A DNA stretch of 64,000 nucleotides, from NCBI GenBank assembly GCA_003169695.1, contig PNAS01000081.1, forward strand, positions 53,643 to 117,642, read 5' to 3'. Numbering within the stretch: position 1 is the first letter of the stretch; every line of letters starts with the position of its first letter. The notes below the pieces were generated by a model. That model made no database searches, had not been told where the DNA came from, and was given only the letters and a program-made list of their open reading frames with translations. The translations under genes were made by a program, and so were the position numbers. This DNA is from Spartobacteria bacterium. Its GTDB lineage: Bacteria; Verrucomicrobiota; Verrucomicrobiia; Chthoniobacterales; UBA10450. Positions 51,062-62,671 of the stretch are shown here, in pieces.

Positions 51062-53528
51062 AGCGCAGCGCCACCATTGGATCGACCTTCATCGCTCGTC
51101 GCGCGGGAAGGAAGCTCGCCAGAGATGCCGCCACGATAAGTAGTCCAACAACGCCCACGTAGGTCAACACGTCAGTCGCATAGACCCCATACAGCATTGT
51201 CCCGAGCAAACGCGTCAGACCGATCGACGCGAAGATTCCGAGGGTCACGCCCGCCACGACCAAGGTGAAGCTTTGGCGCAAGATCATTCGGAGCATATCC
51301 GATCGTTGGGCACCCAGAGCCATCCGAATTCCGATCTCGTGCGTTCTCTCCGACGTGATGTAGGCCATCACGCCATAGAGTCCGACCATCGCCAGCGCCA
51401 GGGCCGAACCAGCGAAGACCCCGAGCATGACCATGCTGAAACGGCGGTTATCGAGTGAAGCCGATACGATCTCTTGCACGGTTTGAAACTTCGTCGGCAT
51501 CTCCGGATTGAGCGCCCGCGCTTCCCGCCGCATCGCCGCCGTCAGCGGACCCGCATCACCATGGGCGCGCAAGACGATCGAGAACTCTGATGCCGCCGCG
51601 GGCCGTTGGAAATAATTCACATAAACGATTGGACGGGCCTCCGCGTCCAAGCTCTCGTCCCGCACGTCGCCCACGACGCCGACTACGTGCAGCAGGCGGA
51701 CGTCACCATCCATATTACCGAACTGGATCTGCTTGCCGAGCGCATCCTCGTTAGGCCAATACCGGCGCGCGAGCGATTCGCTGATCAGCGCCGCATGCGA
51801 CGAATCAGGGCCATCCGATTGCTGGAAGAGCCGGCCGCGAACAAGCGGAATACCCATCGCCGTGAAATAGCCGGAGCTGGCTACACGGAATTCCGCATCG
51901 CCGGTCTTTTCGCTGCCGCGCAGCGCATCGAGTTGCTCGATCACAGCGGCCATCGTCCGCGCCGGTTTTGAGCCGTCCTCAATAATGAATGTGCCGTTGG
52001 CGCCCATGCCGCTCATGGGCAGTGAATTCGTGCCACCAACTGCGATCACCCCGGGCAGCGCATTCAGACGCTCGAGTAGCTCCTGGTAAAATTGCGCCAA
52101 CCTACGTTGCGCTGCCGGGTCCTCCATGCCGAATGCGGTCATGTTCTCCGGCGTCGAAACCGTCATCGCAACCGCACTTTCCGTTTGGAAACCGGGATTC
52201 ACTTCCATCAAACGCTGGAAACTTCGGCCTAACAAACCGGCGCCGATCAATAGTATCAGCGTGAGAGCGACCTGTGAGATGATCAGAAAATTCCGGAAGC
52301 GGGAGCTGGCACGGCTGGTCGATTTTCCGCGCCCGGCGCTTTGCAAATCATCCTGCAACTGGCGATGAGACGAATTGATCGCGGGTACCAGTCCCAGGAC
52401 CAATCCCGCCAATAGTGAAATGGCGAGAGTGAAGACCAACACCGTTGAATTCACTGCGATCTGGCCTACGCGCGGCAAGTTGCCGTGATACGCGCCAATG
52501 ATCAGATCGACGCCCCAGAAAGCGAGGACTACGCCGAGCGCTCCGGCGGCGAGCGTAAGCAAAATCGTTTCCGTAATGAACTGGCGCGCCAACCGCCAGC
52601 GCGACGCGCCCAGCGCGGCACGCACCGCCATTTCCTGGCGTCGCGCCGTGGCGCGGACGAGAAGAAGATTGGCGACGTTCGAACATGCGATCGCGAGCAG
52701 GACACCGACCGCACCGCAGACGACCAGCAACACGCCGCGAATATCTTTCACCAGCCGTTCGCGCAAGGGCGTAGTACCGAAGCTGGCCGCGTCCGTTTGC
52801 GAGCCATGCTCAAGCTTCAGTTGGCGGCCGATCGCGGCGATTTCGGAACGCGCTTGCTCAAATGAAACGGCCGGCTTCAGCCGCCCGGCCACGCGCCAGT
52901 TGTGCGCCGTCAGCGATTGGATCGGCGGATAGATCTCGGATGGGAACCAGACATCAACGGCTGGCGGAAATTCCGTTCCCGCCGGCAACACGCCCACGAC
53001 TGCGAAGCTGCGATTGCCAAAACGCAGAGCCGTTCCTTCCAAATCCGTTCGGCCCCCTAGAAATCGTTTCCAAAAATTGTAGCTGACCACCGCCATTTCC
53101 TTGCTTTCAGCCAGCGAATCGGAGGAAAAGAGTCGGCCGAGAATTGGCGTGACACCCAGAACACGAAAGAAATCGCCGGAGACCGCGCACAGATTTGTCC
53201 GGACGGGTTCGCTCCCGCCGGAAACTGCTCGCGGCCATGCGTTGTACTGCGCCAACGCATCAAAGCTTCGGCTGCGCGCGCGCAGATCATCGAAGTTCGG
53301 CTGGGCGAATGACATCCCCCTGCCCTTATCGTCCAATTCGCGGAGCTCGACGATTCGCTCCTGATTGGGATAGGGCAACGGCCGCAGCAGGACGGCGTCG
53401 AGCACGCTGAAGATTGCAGTCGAAGCGCCAATGCCGAGCGCCAGCGTCAAGATTGCCACTGAAGTAAAACCGGGACGCTTCAACAATGAGCGCACCGCCA
53501 ATCGTATTTCCTGAAGTAATGAATTCAT
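51054..53528 (-). CDS. ADOP-type ABC permease (MacB-PCD/FtsX), fourth in the array
   Basis: 824 residues from ATG 53528. AAGGAG lies 6 bp upstream, inside the end of the preceding gene, which settles the start; the ATG at 53543 is rejected. The N-terminus LLQEIRLAVRSLLKRPGFTS with [13 protein letters not shown] is the MacB-type first helix, followed by a periplasmic core domain, a first FtsX domain (LVVCGAVGVLLAIACSNVAN; ATARRQEMAVRAALGASRWR), a second periplasmic part and a second FtsX domain ([20 protein letters not shown]). It ends ARRAMKVDPMVALRYE. Such permeases do not cross substrates through a channel but pull on periplasmic proteins or lipids using ATPase strokes. Confidence 0.93.
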   Translation of the reverse strand: MNSLLQEIRLAVRSLLKRPGFTSVAILTLALGIGASTAIFSVLDAVLLRPLPYPNQERIVELRELDDKGRGMSFAQPNFDDLRARSRSFDALAQYNAWPRAVSGGSEPVRTNLCAVSGDFFRVLGVTPILGRLFSSDSLAESKEMAVVSYNFWKRFLGGRTDLEGTALRFGNRSFAVVGVLPAGTEFPPAVDVWFPSEIYPPIQSLTAHNWRVAGRLKPAVSFEQARSEIAAIGRQLKLEHGSQTDAASFGTTPLRERLVKDIRGVLLVVCGAVGVLLAIACSNVANLLLVRATARRQEMAVRAALGASRWRLARQFITETILLTLAAGALGVVLAFWGVDLIIGAYHGNLPRVGQIAVNSTVLVFTLAISLLAGLVLGLVPAINSSHRQLQDDLQSAGRGKSTSRASSRFRNFLIISQVALTLILLIGAGLLGRSFQRLMEVNPGFQTESAVAMTVSTPENMTAFGMEDPAAQRRLAQFYQELLERLNALPGVIAVGGTNSLPMSGMGANGTFIIEDGSKPARTMAAVIEQLDALRGSEKTGDAEFRVASSGYFTAMGIPLVRGRLFQQSDGPDSSHAALISESLARRYWPNEDALGKQIQFGNMDGDVRLLHVVGVVGDVRDESLDAEARPIVYVNYFQRPAAASEFSIVLRAHGDAGPLTAAMRREARALNPEMPTKFQTVQEIVSASLDNRRFSMVMLGVFAGSALALAMVGLYGVMAYITSERTHEIGIRMALGAQRSDMLRMILRQSFTLVVAGVTLGIFASIGLTRLLGTMLYGVYATDVLTYVGVVGLLIVAASLASFLPARRAMKVDPMVALRYE

Positions 53529-53539
53529 TCTTTGCTCCT

Positions 53540-55963
53540 TCATTCGTAACGCAACGCCACCATCGGGTCGACGCGCATGGCGCGACGAGCCGGGATGTAG
53601 CTCGCAAGAAATGCGGCCCCGCCCAGTAGCACTATGACCACGGCGTAAATCGAAAAATCATTTGCGGCGACGCCGTATAAGAGAGTGCCGAGTAACCGCA
53701 TGGCCCCAAGCGAGGCGATAAATCCGATCGAGATTCCGGCGGCGACCAGGACGAGTCCTTGTCGCAGAACCATTCGGAGCATGTCGGAGCGTTGCGCCCC
53801 CAAGGCCATGCGAATCCCAAATTCCTTGGTGCGTTGCGCAACTCCGTACGCGATCACTCCGTAGATTCCGATTGCGGCGAGAACCATTGCCACCGCCGCA
53901 AAGACCCCGAGGAGGATCATGTTGAACCGCGGCTGCGCCAAAGAACTCGCCAGCAGTTCATCGAGCGGTTGAAGCTTTGGGACATATAAATCTTTGCCGA
54001 CTTCGTTGATCGCATTGCGCACGGCGGCGTCGAGTCCAGTGATTTTCGGCGTCGCCGTCCGCAGAACGATATCCATCCGCCGTTCGATTTCTTGGGTGTG
54101 CGGGACGTAGAATTCCGGGCCGGTTTGCTCCGCAAGAGAGTCGTGATGCGAGTCAGCCACCACGCCAATGACTTCACAGGGGGGCGGATTAGGATCGTCG
54201 CGATCGATTAACACTCGTCGCCCGACTGCGGAGGTCGTACCACCGAGATACTGCCGAGCGAACGCCTCATTCACGATCATGACAAGCTGGCCATCCTTCT
54301 TGTCGCGATCGTCGAACGTTCGACCGTTCAAGAGGGGAATTCTCATTGCATGAAAATATCCTCCCGTAGCAGTGAGGTGCGCCGCTACCGGGTGATTGCC
54401 CGCAGCGAGCGGCGGCGCGCCGCCTATCGTGAAAGTCGATCCGCGACTATTTCCCGAGAATGGAAGCGGCATCGCGGCGCCCACAGATTCAACTCCAGGA
54501 AGCGCGGCCAGCTTCGGGAGCAACGCAGCGAAAAATTGCTCCTGCTGCTCCTTGTTGGGGTATTTCGCGGAAGGTAATGCGACACTCACCGTGAATGTGC
54601 GCCCCGGATCGAAGCCAGGCTTCGTGGCGCTCAAGTTTGCGAAGCTCTTAATGAGCAAACCCGCCCCCGCGAGTAGTAGAAGCGACAATGCCACTTGCGA
54701 AGTCACGAGAATCGCGCGCAAGCGATGCGTCTCACGGCCACCAATTGCGCCTTTTCCGCCTTCCTGAAGCGATTGATTTACGTCCGGCCTTGAGGCTTGA
54801 ATCGCTGGGATTAGGGCGAAAATAATGGTGCTCGCAAGTGCAACGGCAAAGGTGAAACCGCAAACGCTCGAGTTTACAGCAATGTCAGCGACACGGGGAA
54901 GATTACGAGGACCGAGCGCACGCAAGACGTCGATACCCCACCAGGCCAGGAGCAACCCCGCGCCTCCCCCCATCACCGAAAGCAAGAGCCCTTCCGCGAG
55001 TAACTGACGGAGAATCCGATTTCGGCTCGCACCTAACGCGGTGCGAATGGCCATTTCCCTGCGGCGCGCCGCAGCACGGGCGAGAAGCAAGTTCGCCACA
55101 TTCGCACAAGCAATCAGCAGGACGAGACCGACGGCGCAAAGCAGAACCGTCAGAGCAGGACGTACCTCGCCTACTGTGTCTTCGTGCAAGCTGACCACAA
55201 TTTGATGGCGGTCGAAATTTGTGTCCGGGTACTGCAACGCGAGCCGGTTCGCGATCGCGTTCAGTTCCGCTTCCGCAGTGCGGACGGAAACGCCCGATTT
55301 CAATCTGCCAACCAGGCTATACGAGTGGCTGCCTCGGCGAGTCAGCTCCTTCGGAATGATCGGCTCCAAAGGCATCAGAAAATCCTTGATCGCATCCTGG
55401 ACGGGAAAGCGCCAGCCACGCGGCATCACGCCGATAATCGTGTAGGAGCGCGAGGAGAGAACCACTTGTTGCCCAACAATCTTCGGATTGCCCGCGAAAA
55501 CACGATGCCAGCCCTCATACGTTAGGACAACTACACGCGCATCGACGTTATCCTCGGCGCGGGTGTAGCGACGACCCAGGAACGGGGAAACACCGAGCAC
55601 ATCGAAAACATCCGAAGTGACAGCTACGCCTTGCAACAGGCGAGCCTCTTCGTTCCCGCTAAGAACTGCCCCCGTCCGAGTGAACGCGGCGAGGCGCTTC
55701 ACGGTCTTGGATTGGGACCGCAGGTCGACATAGTCTGGATACGAATCTACATCATGACCACCTCCTTCATGCGGCACAGTCCCCCAGACCATGACAAGCT
55801 CGTCGGGATGCGGAAACGGTAACGGCCGCAGCAGCACGGCATCGACCACACTAAAGATCGCGCTGTTCGCGCCGATTCCTAACGCAAGGGTAACGACCGC
55901 CACCGTTGTAAACGCCGGCGACTTGGCTAGCATCCGGAGCGCGTATCTCAGATCAGCTAACAT
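53540..55963 (-). CDS. ADOP-type ABC permease (MacB-PCD/FtsX), third in the array
   Basis: 807 residues starting [20 protein letters not shown] with GGAG 5 bp before the [23 protein letters not shown] is the first helix; FtsX domains are at about residues 275-400 ([38 protein letters not shown]) and 690-800 ([20 protein letters not shown]). The end, ARRAMRVDPMVALRYE, matches its neighbours. The stop at 53540 lies in the ribosome binding site zone of the next permease, so the two are tightly linked. The 49-codon fragment at 56011 has nearly the same N-terminus. Confidence 0.93.
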   Translation of the reverse strand: MLADLRYALRMLAKSPAFTTVAVVTLALGIGANSAIFSVVDAVLLRPLPFPHPDELVMVWGTVPHEGGGHDVDSYPDYVDLRSQSKTVKRLAAFTRTGAVLSGNEEARLLQGVAVTSDVFDVLGVSPFLGRRYTRAEDNVDARVVVLTYEGWHRVFAGNPKIVGQQVVLSSRSYTIIGVMPRGWRFPVQDAIKDFLMPLEPIIPKELTRRGSHSYSLVGRLKSGVSVRTAEAELNAIANRLALQYPDTNFDRHQIVVSLHEDTVGEVRPALTVLLCAVGLVLLIACANVANLLLARAAARRREMAIRTALGASRNRILRQLLAEGLLLSVMGGGAGLLLAWWGIDVLRALGPRNLPRVADIAVNSSVCGFTFAVALASTIIFALIPAIQASRPDVNQSLQEGGKGAIGGRETHRLRAILVTSQVALSLLLLAGAGLLIKSFANLSATKPGFDPGRTFTVSVALPSAKYPNKEQQEQFFAALLPKLAALPGVESVGAAMPLPFSGNSRGSTFTIGGAPPLAAGNHPVAAHLTATGGYFHAMRIPLLNGRTFDDRDKKDGQLVMIVNEAFARQYLGGTTSAVGRRVLIDRDDPNPPPCEVIGVVADSHHDSLAEQTGPEFYVPHTQEIERRMDIVLRTATPKITGLDAAVRNAINEVGKDLYVPKLQPLDELLASSLAQPRFNMILLGVFAAVAMVLAAIGIYGVIAYGVAQRTKEFGIRMALGAQRSDMLRMVLRQGLVLVAAGISIGFIASLGAMRLLGTLLYGVAANDFSIYAVVIVLLGGAAFLASYIPARRAMRVDPMVALRYE

Positions 55964-56010
55964 AGTTCTCCGTTATTCCAAGCGCAGTCGAGGAACCCCG
56001 CTGGAGAGAC

Positions 56011-56157
56011 TCATTCACGCTCGGTCGCGAAACCTGCGACCACACTAAAAATTGCGCTGTTGGCTCCGATACCTAACGCGAAAGTGAGAACCGCGATAAT
56101 CGCGAACGTTGGAGTCTTAACCAACATCCGAAGGGCATATCTTAGATCGGCTAACAT
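56011..56157 (-). pseudogene. Truncated ADOP permease, N-terminal fragment
   Basis: ATG 56157 begins [36 protein letters not shown], almost identical in protein and DNA to the start of the permease at 55963; after that come AGFATERE and a TGA at 56011. About 760 codons are missing. It lies in the 214-bp gap between that permease and the ATPase gene. It is probably left by recombination between permease copies. Confidence 0.88.
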
Positions 56158-56177
56158 TGAGTTGGGTCTTAGCTGTG

Positions 56178-56840
56178 TCAGACGACGAATCCGTCGCGTA
56201 GCTGAATGACGCGGTTACTGTAGGCTGCGTTGACGTCCGAATGGGTGACTTGAATGATCGTCGTGCCGGCAGCATTCAAGGTCTTGAACATCTCCATGAT
56301 CTCTTCACCCTGACCGGAGTGAAGGTTGCCGGTCGGTTCGTCCGCCAGAATCAACCGCGGATTCGCGATCATCGCCCGGGCGATACTGACCAGTTGCTGC
56401 TGCCCGCCGGATAACTGGCGCGGATACAAATCCTTTTTCCCGACGATGTGAAATCGATCCAGCGCGTCGCAGACAATCGAATCGCGCCCGGCTTTGTTCA
56501 CGTGCCGGTAGGACAGCGGAATATCCAGGTTTTCATAGACCGTAAGATCATCGAGCAAGTGGTAGTTTTGAAAAACGAAGCCGATTTTTTCGTTCCGGAC
56601 CGTTGCTCGCTCCTTTGGCTTCAGGGTGTGGATCGGAGCGTCGTCAAAGAAATACTCACCGGTCCAGGCATGATCATGCATTCCGATTACGTGAAGGAGC
56701 GACGATTTACCGGCGCCGGACGGACCCATAATGGAGACGAAGTCGCCCTCCTCGACCTCAAGATTGATATCTCGCAGGACATAAAAGAATTTGCCTTTCG
56801 CAAGCGGATAGAAGCGTTCTAGGTGTTTAAGCTGGATCAT
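56178..56840 (-). CDS. LolD/MacB-type ABC ATPase, second in the array
   Basis: 220 residues. Walker A is [17 protein letters not shown], the Q-loop [19 protein letters not shown], the signature [16 protein letters not shown] and Walker [21 protein letters not shown], with the H-loop His in IIQVTHSD. It supplies the power strokes to FtsX-type permeases. It is 27 residues shorter than the ATPase at 61895. The signature's LSGGQQQ lacks the usual Arg (QQQR), having Leu. It follows the permease at 56908 by 67 bp. Confidence 0.93.
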   Translation of the reverse strand: MIQLKHLERFYPLAKGKFFYVLRDINLEVEEGDFVSIMGPSGAGKSSLLHVIGMHDHAWTGEYFFDDAPIHTLKPKERATVRNEKIGFVFQNYHLLDDLTVYENLDIPLSYRHVNKAGRDSIVCDALDRFHIVGKKDLYPRQLSGGQQQLVSIARAMIANPRLILADEPTGNLHSGQGEEIMEMFKTLNAAGTTIIQVTHSDVNAAYSNRVIQLRDGFVV

Positions 56841-56907
56841 ATTTATATGTGCATTTGGGAACCGAACTCAGTGTTATTGTAGATACATTCGCGCTCCTAG
56901 TTGCGTC

Positions 56908-59361
56908 TTATCCGTGGCCGAGGGCGATCATTGGATCCGCGCGCGTGGCACGCACTGCGGGGATGTAGCTCGCCAGCAACGCGACCAGAGCGAGGGCAAT
57001 CGTAACGCCAGCGAAGGCAGGGAGATCGAACGCGCCGACGCTATAGAGCATCGCGCTCAGCGCGCGGGTGGAAATAAGCGCCATGAGCAACCCAATTACG
57101 CTGCCAATCAAAACAAGCTTCATCCCATGACCTACGACAAGACGAAGCACATCAAAGCGTTGCGCGCCCAGCGCCATGCGCACGCCCATCTCATGCGTTC
57201 GTTGGACAACCAGGAAGGACATCACGCCGTAGATACCTACGGACGCAAGAACGAGCGCGACCGCGGCAAAAACGCCGATGAGAACGACCGAAAGCCGGCG
57301 CGGCGCGATCGAATCCGAGGCGACGTTCTCGAGCGTGCGAACGTTCGCTGCCGGAATCTCGGGATCGAGCGCGCGAATCTCACGCCGAATCGATTCGGCT
57401 AACGAGCGCGGATCTTGTTTGCTGCGAACCGCCAGGATCATCCCGCGATAAGGGTCCTGAGAATGCGGCAGGTAATATTCGGGCTTCGCTTCAACATCGA
57501 GGCCTTGATGGCGTATGTTGCCGACCAGACCCACAATCGTGATCCACTTGGGATCCGGTTTTCGCGGATCGTCGAAGGTGATTCTCTTGCCGACTGCTTC
57601 CTGCTTTGGAAACCATTTTTGAGCTAAGGCCTGATTAACTATGACGACTTTGGGTGCGTCCGCGTTGTCCCGTTCATCAAAGAAACGCCCCTGGACCAGC
57701 GGAACTCTCAAAACCTTGAAATAGTCCTCGGTCACACTGCGCAGCTCTTCGTCGGGGTAAACTTTCTCCTTCATCGGGTCGCGGCCCTCGATGGCGAAAG
57801 AGCTATCGCTGCTCGTTCCGCTTAGCGGAAGAATTGAAGTTACGGCGGTTGTGTCCACCCCGGGGAGCGCTTGCACCCGTCGAATCATCTCCGCATAGAA
57901 ATCGGTCACCGGTTTGCCGTGCGGATATTTCGCGAGCGGCAACGAGACCTCCATCGTGACCACGTTCCGCGGATCGAATCCAGGATCGACATTTTGCAGG
58001 CGGACGAAACTTTTGAGCAAAAGACTCGCGCCGATCAGAAGGACAAGCGCGAGCGCGACTTCGGAGACAACAAGAGCGTTGCGGACGCGGTTGCGCCGGG
58101 TGCCGGTAGTAGAACCGCGGCCACCTTCCTTGAGTGCTTCGGTAAGCTCGGGTTTTGCGCTAGCGATCGCTGGGACGAGACCGAAAAGAATGCCGGTAAC
58201 AACGGAGGCAACCAGGGTCACAAGAAGTACACGCAGGTCGAGATTGGCTTCGGCGATCCGCGGGACGGTGTGCGAGCCAACGGCGCGGAGCAAATCCAAT
58301 CCCCAGACGGCGAGAAGCGTGCCGGCCAATCCACCGATGAGGGCAAGCAAAACACTTTCGGTGAGCATCTGACGCAGCAAACGCGCCGGCCCGGCGCCGA
58401 GCGCGACTCGAATGGCGAATTCACGTTCACGCGCTCCGGCACGCGCGAGCAGCATGGTGGTCAGATTGGCGCACGCGATCATAAGAACGAGCGCGACCGC
58501 ACCGAGAAGAATGACTAATGCCATCCGCATTCCGCCGACGACCTGATCGTGGAATTTGTAGAGCGTGCCGCCGAAGCGGGTCGCCGGATCGTAGTTATCC
58601 GGAAATCTTGGCAGCCAACTGGCGATAAGGGTATCGACCTCCGCCTGCGCCTGCGAGAGTGACACGCCCGGCTTGAGACGGCCGACGATGCCATAGCTGC
58701 GCGAACCGCGCGATACTAACTCATCTTTGGTAAAGGCGATTGGCTTCCAGACGTCGACCCGTTGTCCGAAGGTGCCTCCCTGCACATTGAATAAAGGCAG
58801 CGGAAATTGGAACGCCTCCGACATGATCCCAATGACCGTGAAGCTGCGTCCATTAAGCGCTAGCTGCTTGCCGACGAATTCGGGATCGGAGTTGAACCGG
58901 CGCTTCCAAAGACGCTCGCTGATCACGATTACGTTGTCGTTGCCTTCGCCAAACTCGTTTCGCGTGAAGGTGCGGCCGCGAATCGGCTCAACTCCGAGCA
59001 CGGAAAACAAACTCGGGGTGACGACGGCGCCGGCGATTCGTTCGGGCATCTCACCAGCGGTGAGATTGAGATCGACGTAATCAAAGCCCGCAATATCCAG
59101 ACTCTTGATCTCCTTTTCGTAGTCGAAATATTCCGGCGCGGACACTGGGATCCGGTCGAGGCCCTGCGCGGAGAATTTCTCCCACAAAAGAACGAGCTCC
59201 TGCGGATTCTTGTAGGGCAGTGGGCGAATCAGCAGCGCGTTGACGAGACTGAAGACGATGGTGTTCGCACCGATCGCGAGCGCCACGGTGATGATGGCAA
59301 CGAGCGTAAAGCCCGGCGTGTTGGTCAGGCTGCGAAAAGCCAAACGGATATCTTGAATCAT
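56908..59361 (-). CDS. ADOP-type ABC permease (MacB-PCD/FtsX), second in the array
   Basis: 817 residues, [20 protein letters not shown] at the start, then [20 protein letters not shown] as the first helix. The periplasmic core has [20 protein letters not shown]; FtsX domains at about 285-420 ([39 protein letters not shown]) and 700-810 ([20 protein letters not shown]). It ends [15 protein letters not shown], whereas its neighbours end in ALRYE. The gene lies 64 bp from the preceding permease. Confidence 0.92.
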   Translation of the reverse strand: MIQDIRLAFRSLTNTPGFTLVAIITVALAIGANTIVFSLVNALLIRPLPYKNPQELVLLWEKFSAQGLDRIPVSAPEYFDYEKEIKSLDIAGFDYVDLNLTAGEMPERIAGAVVTPSLFSVLGVEPIRGRTFTRNEFGEGNDNVIVISERLWKRRFNSDPEFVGKQLALNGRSFTVIGIMSEAFQFPLPLFNVQGGTFGQRVDVWKPIAFTKDELVSRGSRSYGIVGRLKPGVSLSQAQAEVDTLIASWLPRFPDNYDPATRFGGTLYKFHDQVVGGMRMALVILLGAVALVLMIACANLTTMLLARAGAREREFAIRVALGAGPARLLRQMLTESVLLALIGGLAGTLLAVWGLDLLRAVGSHTVPRIAEANLDLRVLLVTLVASVVTGILFGLVPAIASAKPELTEALKEGGRGSTTGTRRNRVRNALVVSEVALALVLLIGASLLLKSFVRLQNVDPGFDPRNVVTMEVSLPLAKYPHGKPVTDFYAEMIRRVQALPGVDTTAVTSILPLSGTSSDSSFAIEGRDPMKEKVYPDEELRSVTEDYFKVLRVPLVQGRFFDERDNADAPKVVIVNQALAQKWFPKQEAVGKRITFDDPRKPDPKWITIVGLVGNIRHQGLDVEAKPEYYLPHSQDPYRGMILAVRSKQDPRSLAESIRREIRALDPEIPAANVRTLENVASDSIAPRRLSVVLIGVFAAVALVLASVGIYGVMSFLVVQRTHEMGVRMALGAQRFDVLRLVVGHGMKLVLIGSVIGLLMALISTRALSAMLYSVGAFDLPAFAGVTIALALVALLASYIPAVRATRADPMIALGHG

Positions 59362-59425
59362 AACAAGGTCTAACGAGTTGTCAGTCGAGGTAAGCGAAAC
59401 GAGAAGCGCAGCGCGAGCATTGTGG

Positions 59426-61843
59426 CTACTCGTAACGAAGCGCTTCCATCGGATCCAAACGCATGGCAGAACGCGCCGGCAGGTAGCAAGCTACCAGACC
59501 TACCACCAGCAAGATCAATGGCACTAATGCGAAGCTCGGCGGATCGTGCGCGGAAATCCCATGCAGGCTTCCGGCCAAAAGCTGAGTCAGGAAATAAGCG
59601 CTGACGAATCCTATCGCAAGACCGGTCAGGATGAGCCGCAGGCCGTGGCCCGTCACCAGCCGCAGAACGTCGCCTGTTTGCGCGCCGAGAGCCATTCTCA
59701 CTCCGATTTCCTGGGTGCGCTGCCGGACTGAATAAGCCATCACGCCATAAAGTCCGAGCGACGCCAGGAAAAGCGCCAGTCCAGCGAAGATGGTAAAGAG
59801 CGTGCCGAAAAACTTCCGATCCCAGAATGATTGCGCGAGCACTTCGTCCATCGTGTAAACGCGGTAGATCGGCAGCTCTTTGTTCACCGACAAAACTGTG
59901 TTGCGCGCGAGATTCGTGAACTTAGCGGGATCTGTTTTTGTCCGAACCATGACAGAGAGGAAACGGTCAGACGCTTGACTTTGGGGAAAATAAACCGCAG
60001 GCATCGGACGCCGATCGGTCAACCGGTCGTAAATGACGGGCTTGATAACGCCCACGATCGTGGCCCACTTCGGTGGTTCACCAGGTTTGTCGAGCGCGCG
60101 TAATTGACGACCGATCGGATCGTCGTTCGGAAACCAGGCCCGCGCGCCATCCTCATCGATCAATGCTACACGGGGCGCGTCTTTGTTGTCAGAGAGGGTA
60201 AAGTCCCGGCCGCGCAGCAATGGGATGCGCGCTGTCTGGAGATAACCCGGTGTGATCGTTAACTCATGTACTTGGCGGGCATCCTGGAGTCGCTTCGGTT
60301 CGGGTTCGCCTTCGAGCATAAAGGCACTCGTGCCGATATTTCCCGAAGCTGGTAGTGAAGTTGTCGCGCCCGCCGATTCTACTCCGGCGAGATTCACCAG
60401 TTTCGGTATGAGCTGTTCGAAGAAACGGGCGGGCAATTCTTTGGCGGGAAATTGCGCCTCGGGCAAACCTACCCGGAAAGTCAGGGTGCGGGATGGATCC
60501 ATCCCGATGTCTGTTTTTTGGAGCTTCATGAAGCTTCGCATCATGAGTCCCGCGCCGATCAACAAGACCAGAGCAAGGGCCACCTCCGCCACCACGAGTG
60601 AGTTCCGCATCCGCTGACCTTTCGCGCCCCCTGCGCCTGTCCGGCCGCCTTCTTTGAGAGCGTCGACCAGATGAGGATGCGAGGCCTGGAGGGCTGGCAG
60701 TAAGCCAAAGAGAACACTCGAAACAGCTCCTATCCCGAGCGCGAAGGAGAAAACCCTCCAGTCAAAATCGAAGTGAATCCAGTACGGCACCTCATTCGGA
60801 AGCGCGGTCAACATCAGATCCACACCCCACACGGCCAGGAGCAATCCGAGCGCGCTGCCCACCAGGCCAAGCACGAGGCTTTCGGCCAGAAGTTGTCGGA
60901 CGATCTGACGACGGTTCGCGCCCAAGGCGAGGCGAATCCCGATCTCCTTCGCTCGTGTCGCGCCGCGCGCCAGGAGGAGATTGGCGACGTTGGCGCAGGC
61001 GATGAGATGCACGAAAAGGACTGCACCCATGACGAGTAGCGTGAGCGTCTTGAAGTTCCTCACTATCTCTTCGCGAAAAGGCGTCACGTGCACGCTCGTG
61101 CCGCTGTTTGTCTCCGGATGTTGAACGGCAATTCGCGCAGTGATCGCTTCCAATTCAGCGCGCGCTTGCTCGATCGAAACGCCTTTCTTTACCTTGCCAA
61201 TGCAATCGAGGAAAAAATTGCCGCGCGGATGATCTTTCTCATCCACCTGCAAGGGCATCCAGAGATCGCAAACCTCAGGGAAGCGCCAGCCCCTCGGCAT
61301 CACGCCGACGATCGTCACTTGTTTGCCATTGATCGGAATTGTCTTGCCGACCACGGCGCGATCACCGGCGAAATGATTTTGCCAGATGTCGTAGCCGATT
61401 AGCGCGACTGGAGCAGCGTTGAGCTGATCTTCTTCAGGGCGAAACTGCCGGCCCAGGATTGGCTGCACGCCGAGAAAAGAGAACGCATCGGCCGAGATTT
61501 CCCCGCCGAGGTAACGCTCCGGCTTGTCGCCGCCTGACACGATGACAGTGGCCTCGTCGATCGCCGCAATTCCATCAAGCGTCGTTACATTCTTTTTCCA
61601 CTCGAGGTAATCGGGGAAAGAAGTGCCGGCATTTTGGTCCGCGGTTTTCAGGAAATACTGCGAGATGGCAACGAGGCGATCCTGGTCCTGGATAAGGGGC
61701 ATCGGCCGCAGGAGAAGCGCGTTGATCGACGAGAACATCGTCGTCGAAGCGCCGATCCCGAGGGCGACAGCCAGGATGGAAATAATCGTAAACCCCGGGG
61801 TCTTTACGAGCATCCGACAGGCATATCTAAGATCTCGTAACAT
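59426..61843 (-). CDS. ADOP-type ABC permease (MacB-PCD/FtsX), first in the array
   Basis: 805 residues from ATG 61843 ([20 protein letters not shown]), with AGGGGT a few bases upstream. First helix [20 protein letters not shown]; the periplasmic core includes [24 protein letters not shown] and [20 protein letters not shown] segments; FtsX domains near 270-400 ([37 protein letters not shown]) and 690-800 ([20 protein letters not shown]). Ends [16 protein letters not shown]. It is 51 bp after the ATPase at 61895 and belongs to the same unit as the membrane-fusion protein. Confidence 0.93.
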   Translation of the reverse strand: MLRDLRYACRMLVKTPGFTIISILAVALGIGASTTMFSSINALLLRPMPLIQDQDRLVAISQYFLKTADQNAGTSFPDYLEWKKNVTTLDGIAAIDEATVIVSGGDKPERYLGGEISADAFSFLGVQPILGRQFRPEEDQLNAAPVALIGYDIWQNHFAGDRAVVGKTIPINGKQVTIVGVMPRGWRFPEVCDLWMPLQVDEKDHPRGNFFLDCIGKVKKGVSIEQARAELEAITARIAVQHPETNSGTSVHVTPFREEIVRNFKTLTLLVMGAVLFVHLIACANVANLLLARGATRAKEIGIRLALGANRRQIVRQLLAESLVLGLVGSALGLLLAVWGVDLMLTALPNEVPYWIHFDFDWRVFSFALGIGAVSSVLFGLLPALQASHPHLVDALKEGGRTGAGGAKGQRMRNSLVVAEVALALVLLIGAGLMMRSFMKLQKTDIGMDPSRTLTFRVGLPEAQFPAKELPARFFEQLIPKLVNLAGVESAGATTSLPASGNIGTSAFMLEGEPEPKRLQDARQVHELTITPGYLQTARIPLLRGRDFTLSDNKDAPRVALIDEDGARAWFPNDDPIGRQLRALDKPGEPPKWATIVGVIKPVIYDRLTDRRPMPAVYFPQSQASDRFLSVMVRTKTDPAKFTNLARNTVLSVNKELPIYRVYTMDEVLAQSFWDRKFFGTLFTIFAGLALFLASLGLYGVMAYSVRQRTQEIGVRMALGAQTGDVLRLVTGHGLRLILTGLAIGFVSAYFLTQLLAGSLHGISAHDPPSFALVPLILLVVGLVACYLPARSAMRLDPMEALRYE

Positions 61844-61894
61844 ATGACCCCTAGTTTACGTTTACATGTCTAAGAAATAACTAATTGTCTTTTC

Positions 61895-62638
61895 TTAAGC
61901 AGCCATCCGATCTTCAACGACACGGCCGTCGAAGAGGTGGATGGTGCGATCGGCATGCTCGGCGAAACGGGTGTCGTGCGTGACCATGCAAATCGTCGCT
62001 CCGCCGGCATGCAGTTCTTTCAGCAGCGCCATGACGGCATCGCCGTTACGGGAGTCCAGGTTGCCGGTCGGTTCGTCCGCCAGGAGGATGGCAGGCTTGC
62101 CGGCGAGTGCACGCGCCACGGCGACACGCTGTTGCTGGCCGCCCGAGAGCTGGCTCGGCAGATGTTTGGCGCGATGACCCATGCCAACACGTTCGAGAGC
62201 TTCGAGAACGAAACCTTTGCGATCGCTCGCGCCCATGCCGCGGTAGGTCAGGGGCAGTTCCACGTTCTCAAAGACGGTAAGATCGCCGATTAGATTGAAG
62301 CTCTGGAAAATAAATCCGATTTCACGATTGCGGATTCGAGCCCGATCCGGAAACGAAAGATTCGCTACTTCGGTACCTTTCAGCGAATAACTCCCGCCCG
62401 ACGGAGTATCGAGCAGACCGAGGATCGAGAGCAGCGTGGATTTGCCGCAACCGGATGGTCCGGCGATCGAGACGTATTCGCCCGTGCGGATATCCAGATG
62501 AATGCCGGAGAGCGCGTGGGTCTCCACTTCGTCGGTCAGGAAGACCTTCGTGACGCCGTCGAGATGGATTAATGTGTTAGCGCCGTTCGCGCCAGGGCTA
62601 CGAGCGGATTGTTCGTTGATGGTTTCGGTTGAGGCCAT
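61895..62638 (-). CDS. LolD/MacB-type ABC ATPase, first in the array
   Basis: 247 residues. Walker A IAGPSGCGKSTLLSILG, Q-loop IGFIFQSFNLIGDLTVFEN, signature [17 protein letters not shown], Walker [22 protein letters not shown]-loop CMVTHDTRFA. All catalytic residues are intact. It lies between the membrane-fusion protein and the first permease and should drive one or more of the four permeases. The N-terminal extension of about 25 residues is poorly conserved. Confidence 0.95.
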   Translation of the reverse strand: MASTETINEQSARSPGANGANTLIHLDGVTKVFLTDEVETHALSGIHLDIRTGEYVSIAGPSGCGKSTLLSILGLLDTPSGGSYSLKGTEVANLSFPDRARIRNREIGFIFQSFNLIGDLTVFENVELPLTYRGMGASDRKGFVLEALERVGMGHRAKHLPSQLSGGQQQRVAVARALAGKPAILLADEPTGNLDSRNGDAVMALLKELHAGGATICMVTHDTRFAEHADRTIHLFDGRVVEDRMAA

Positions 62639-62671
62639 ATTACTTGGTTAGGGATCGTGTTTTAGTTATGT

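Noticed and set aside
57871..58518. A 215-codon plus-strand open frame within the permease array
   Set aside because: Antisense to the permease at 56908-59361, which has all expected domains; the plus frame is charged and has no motif.
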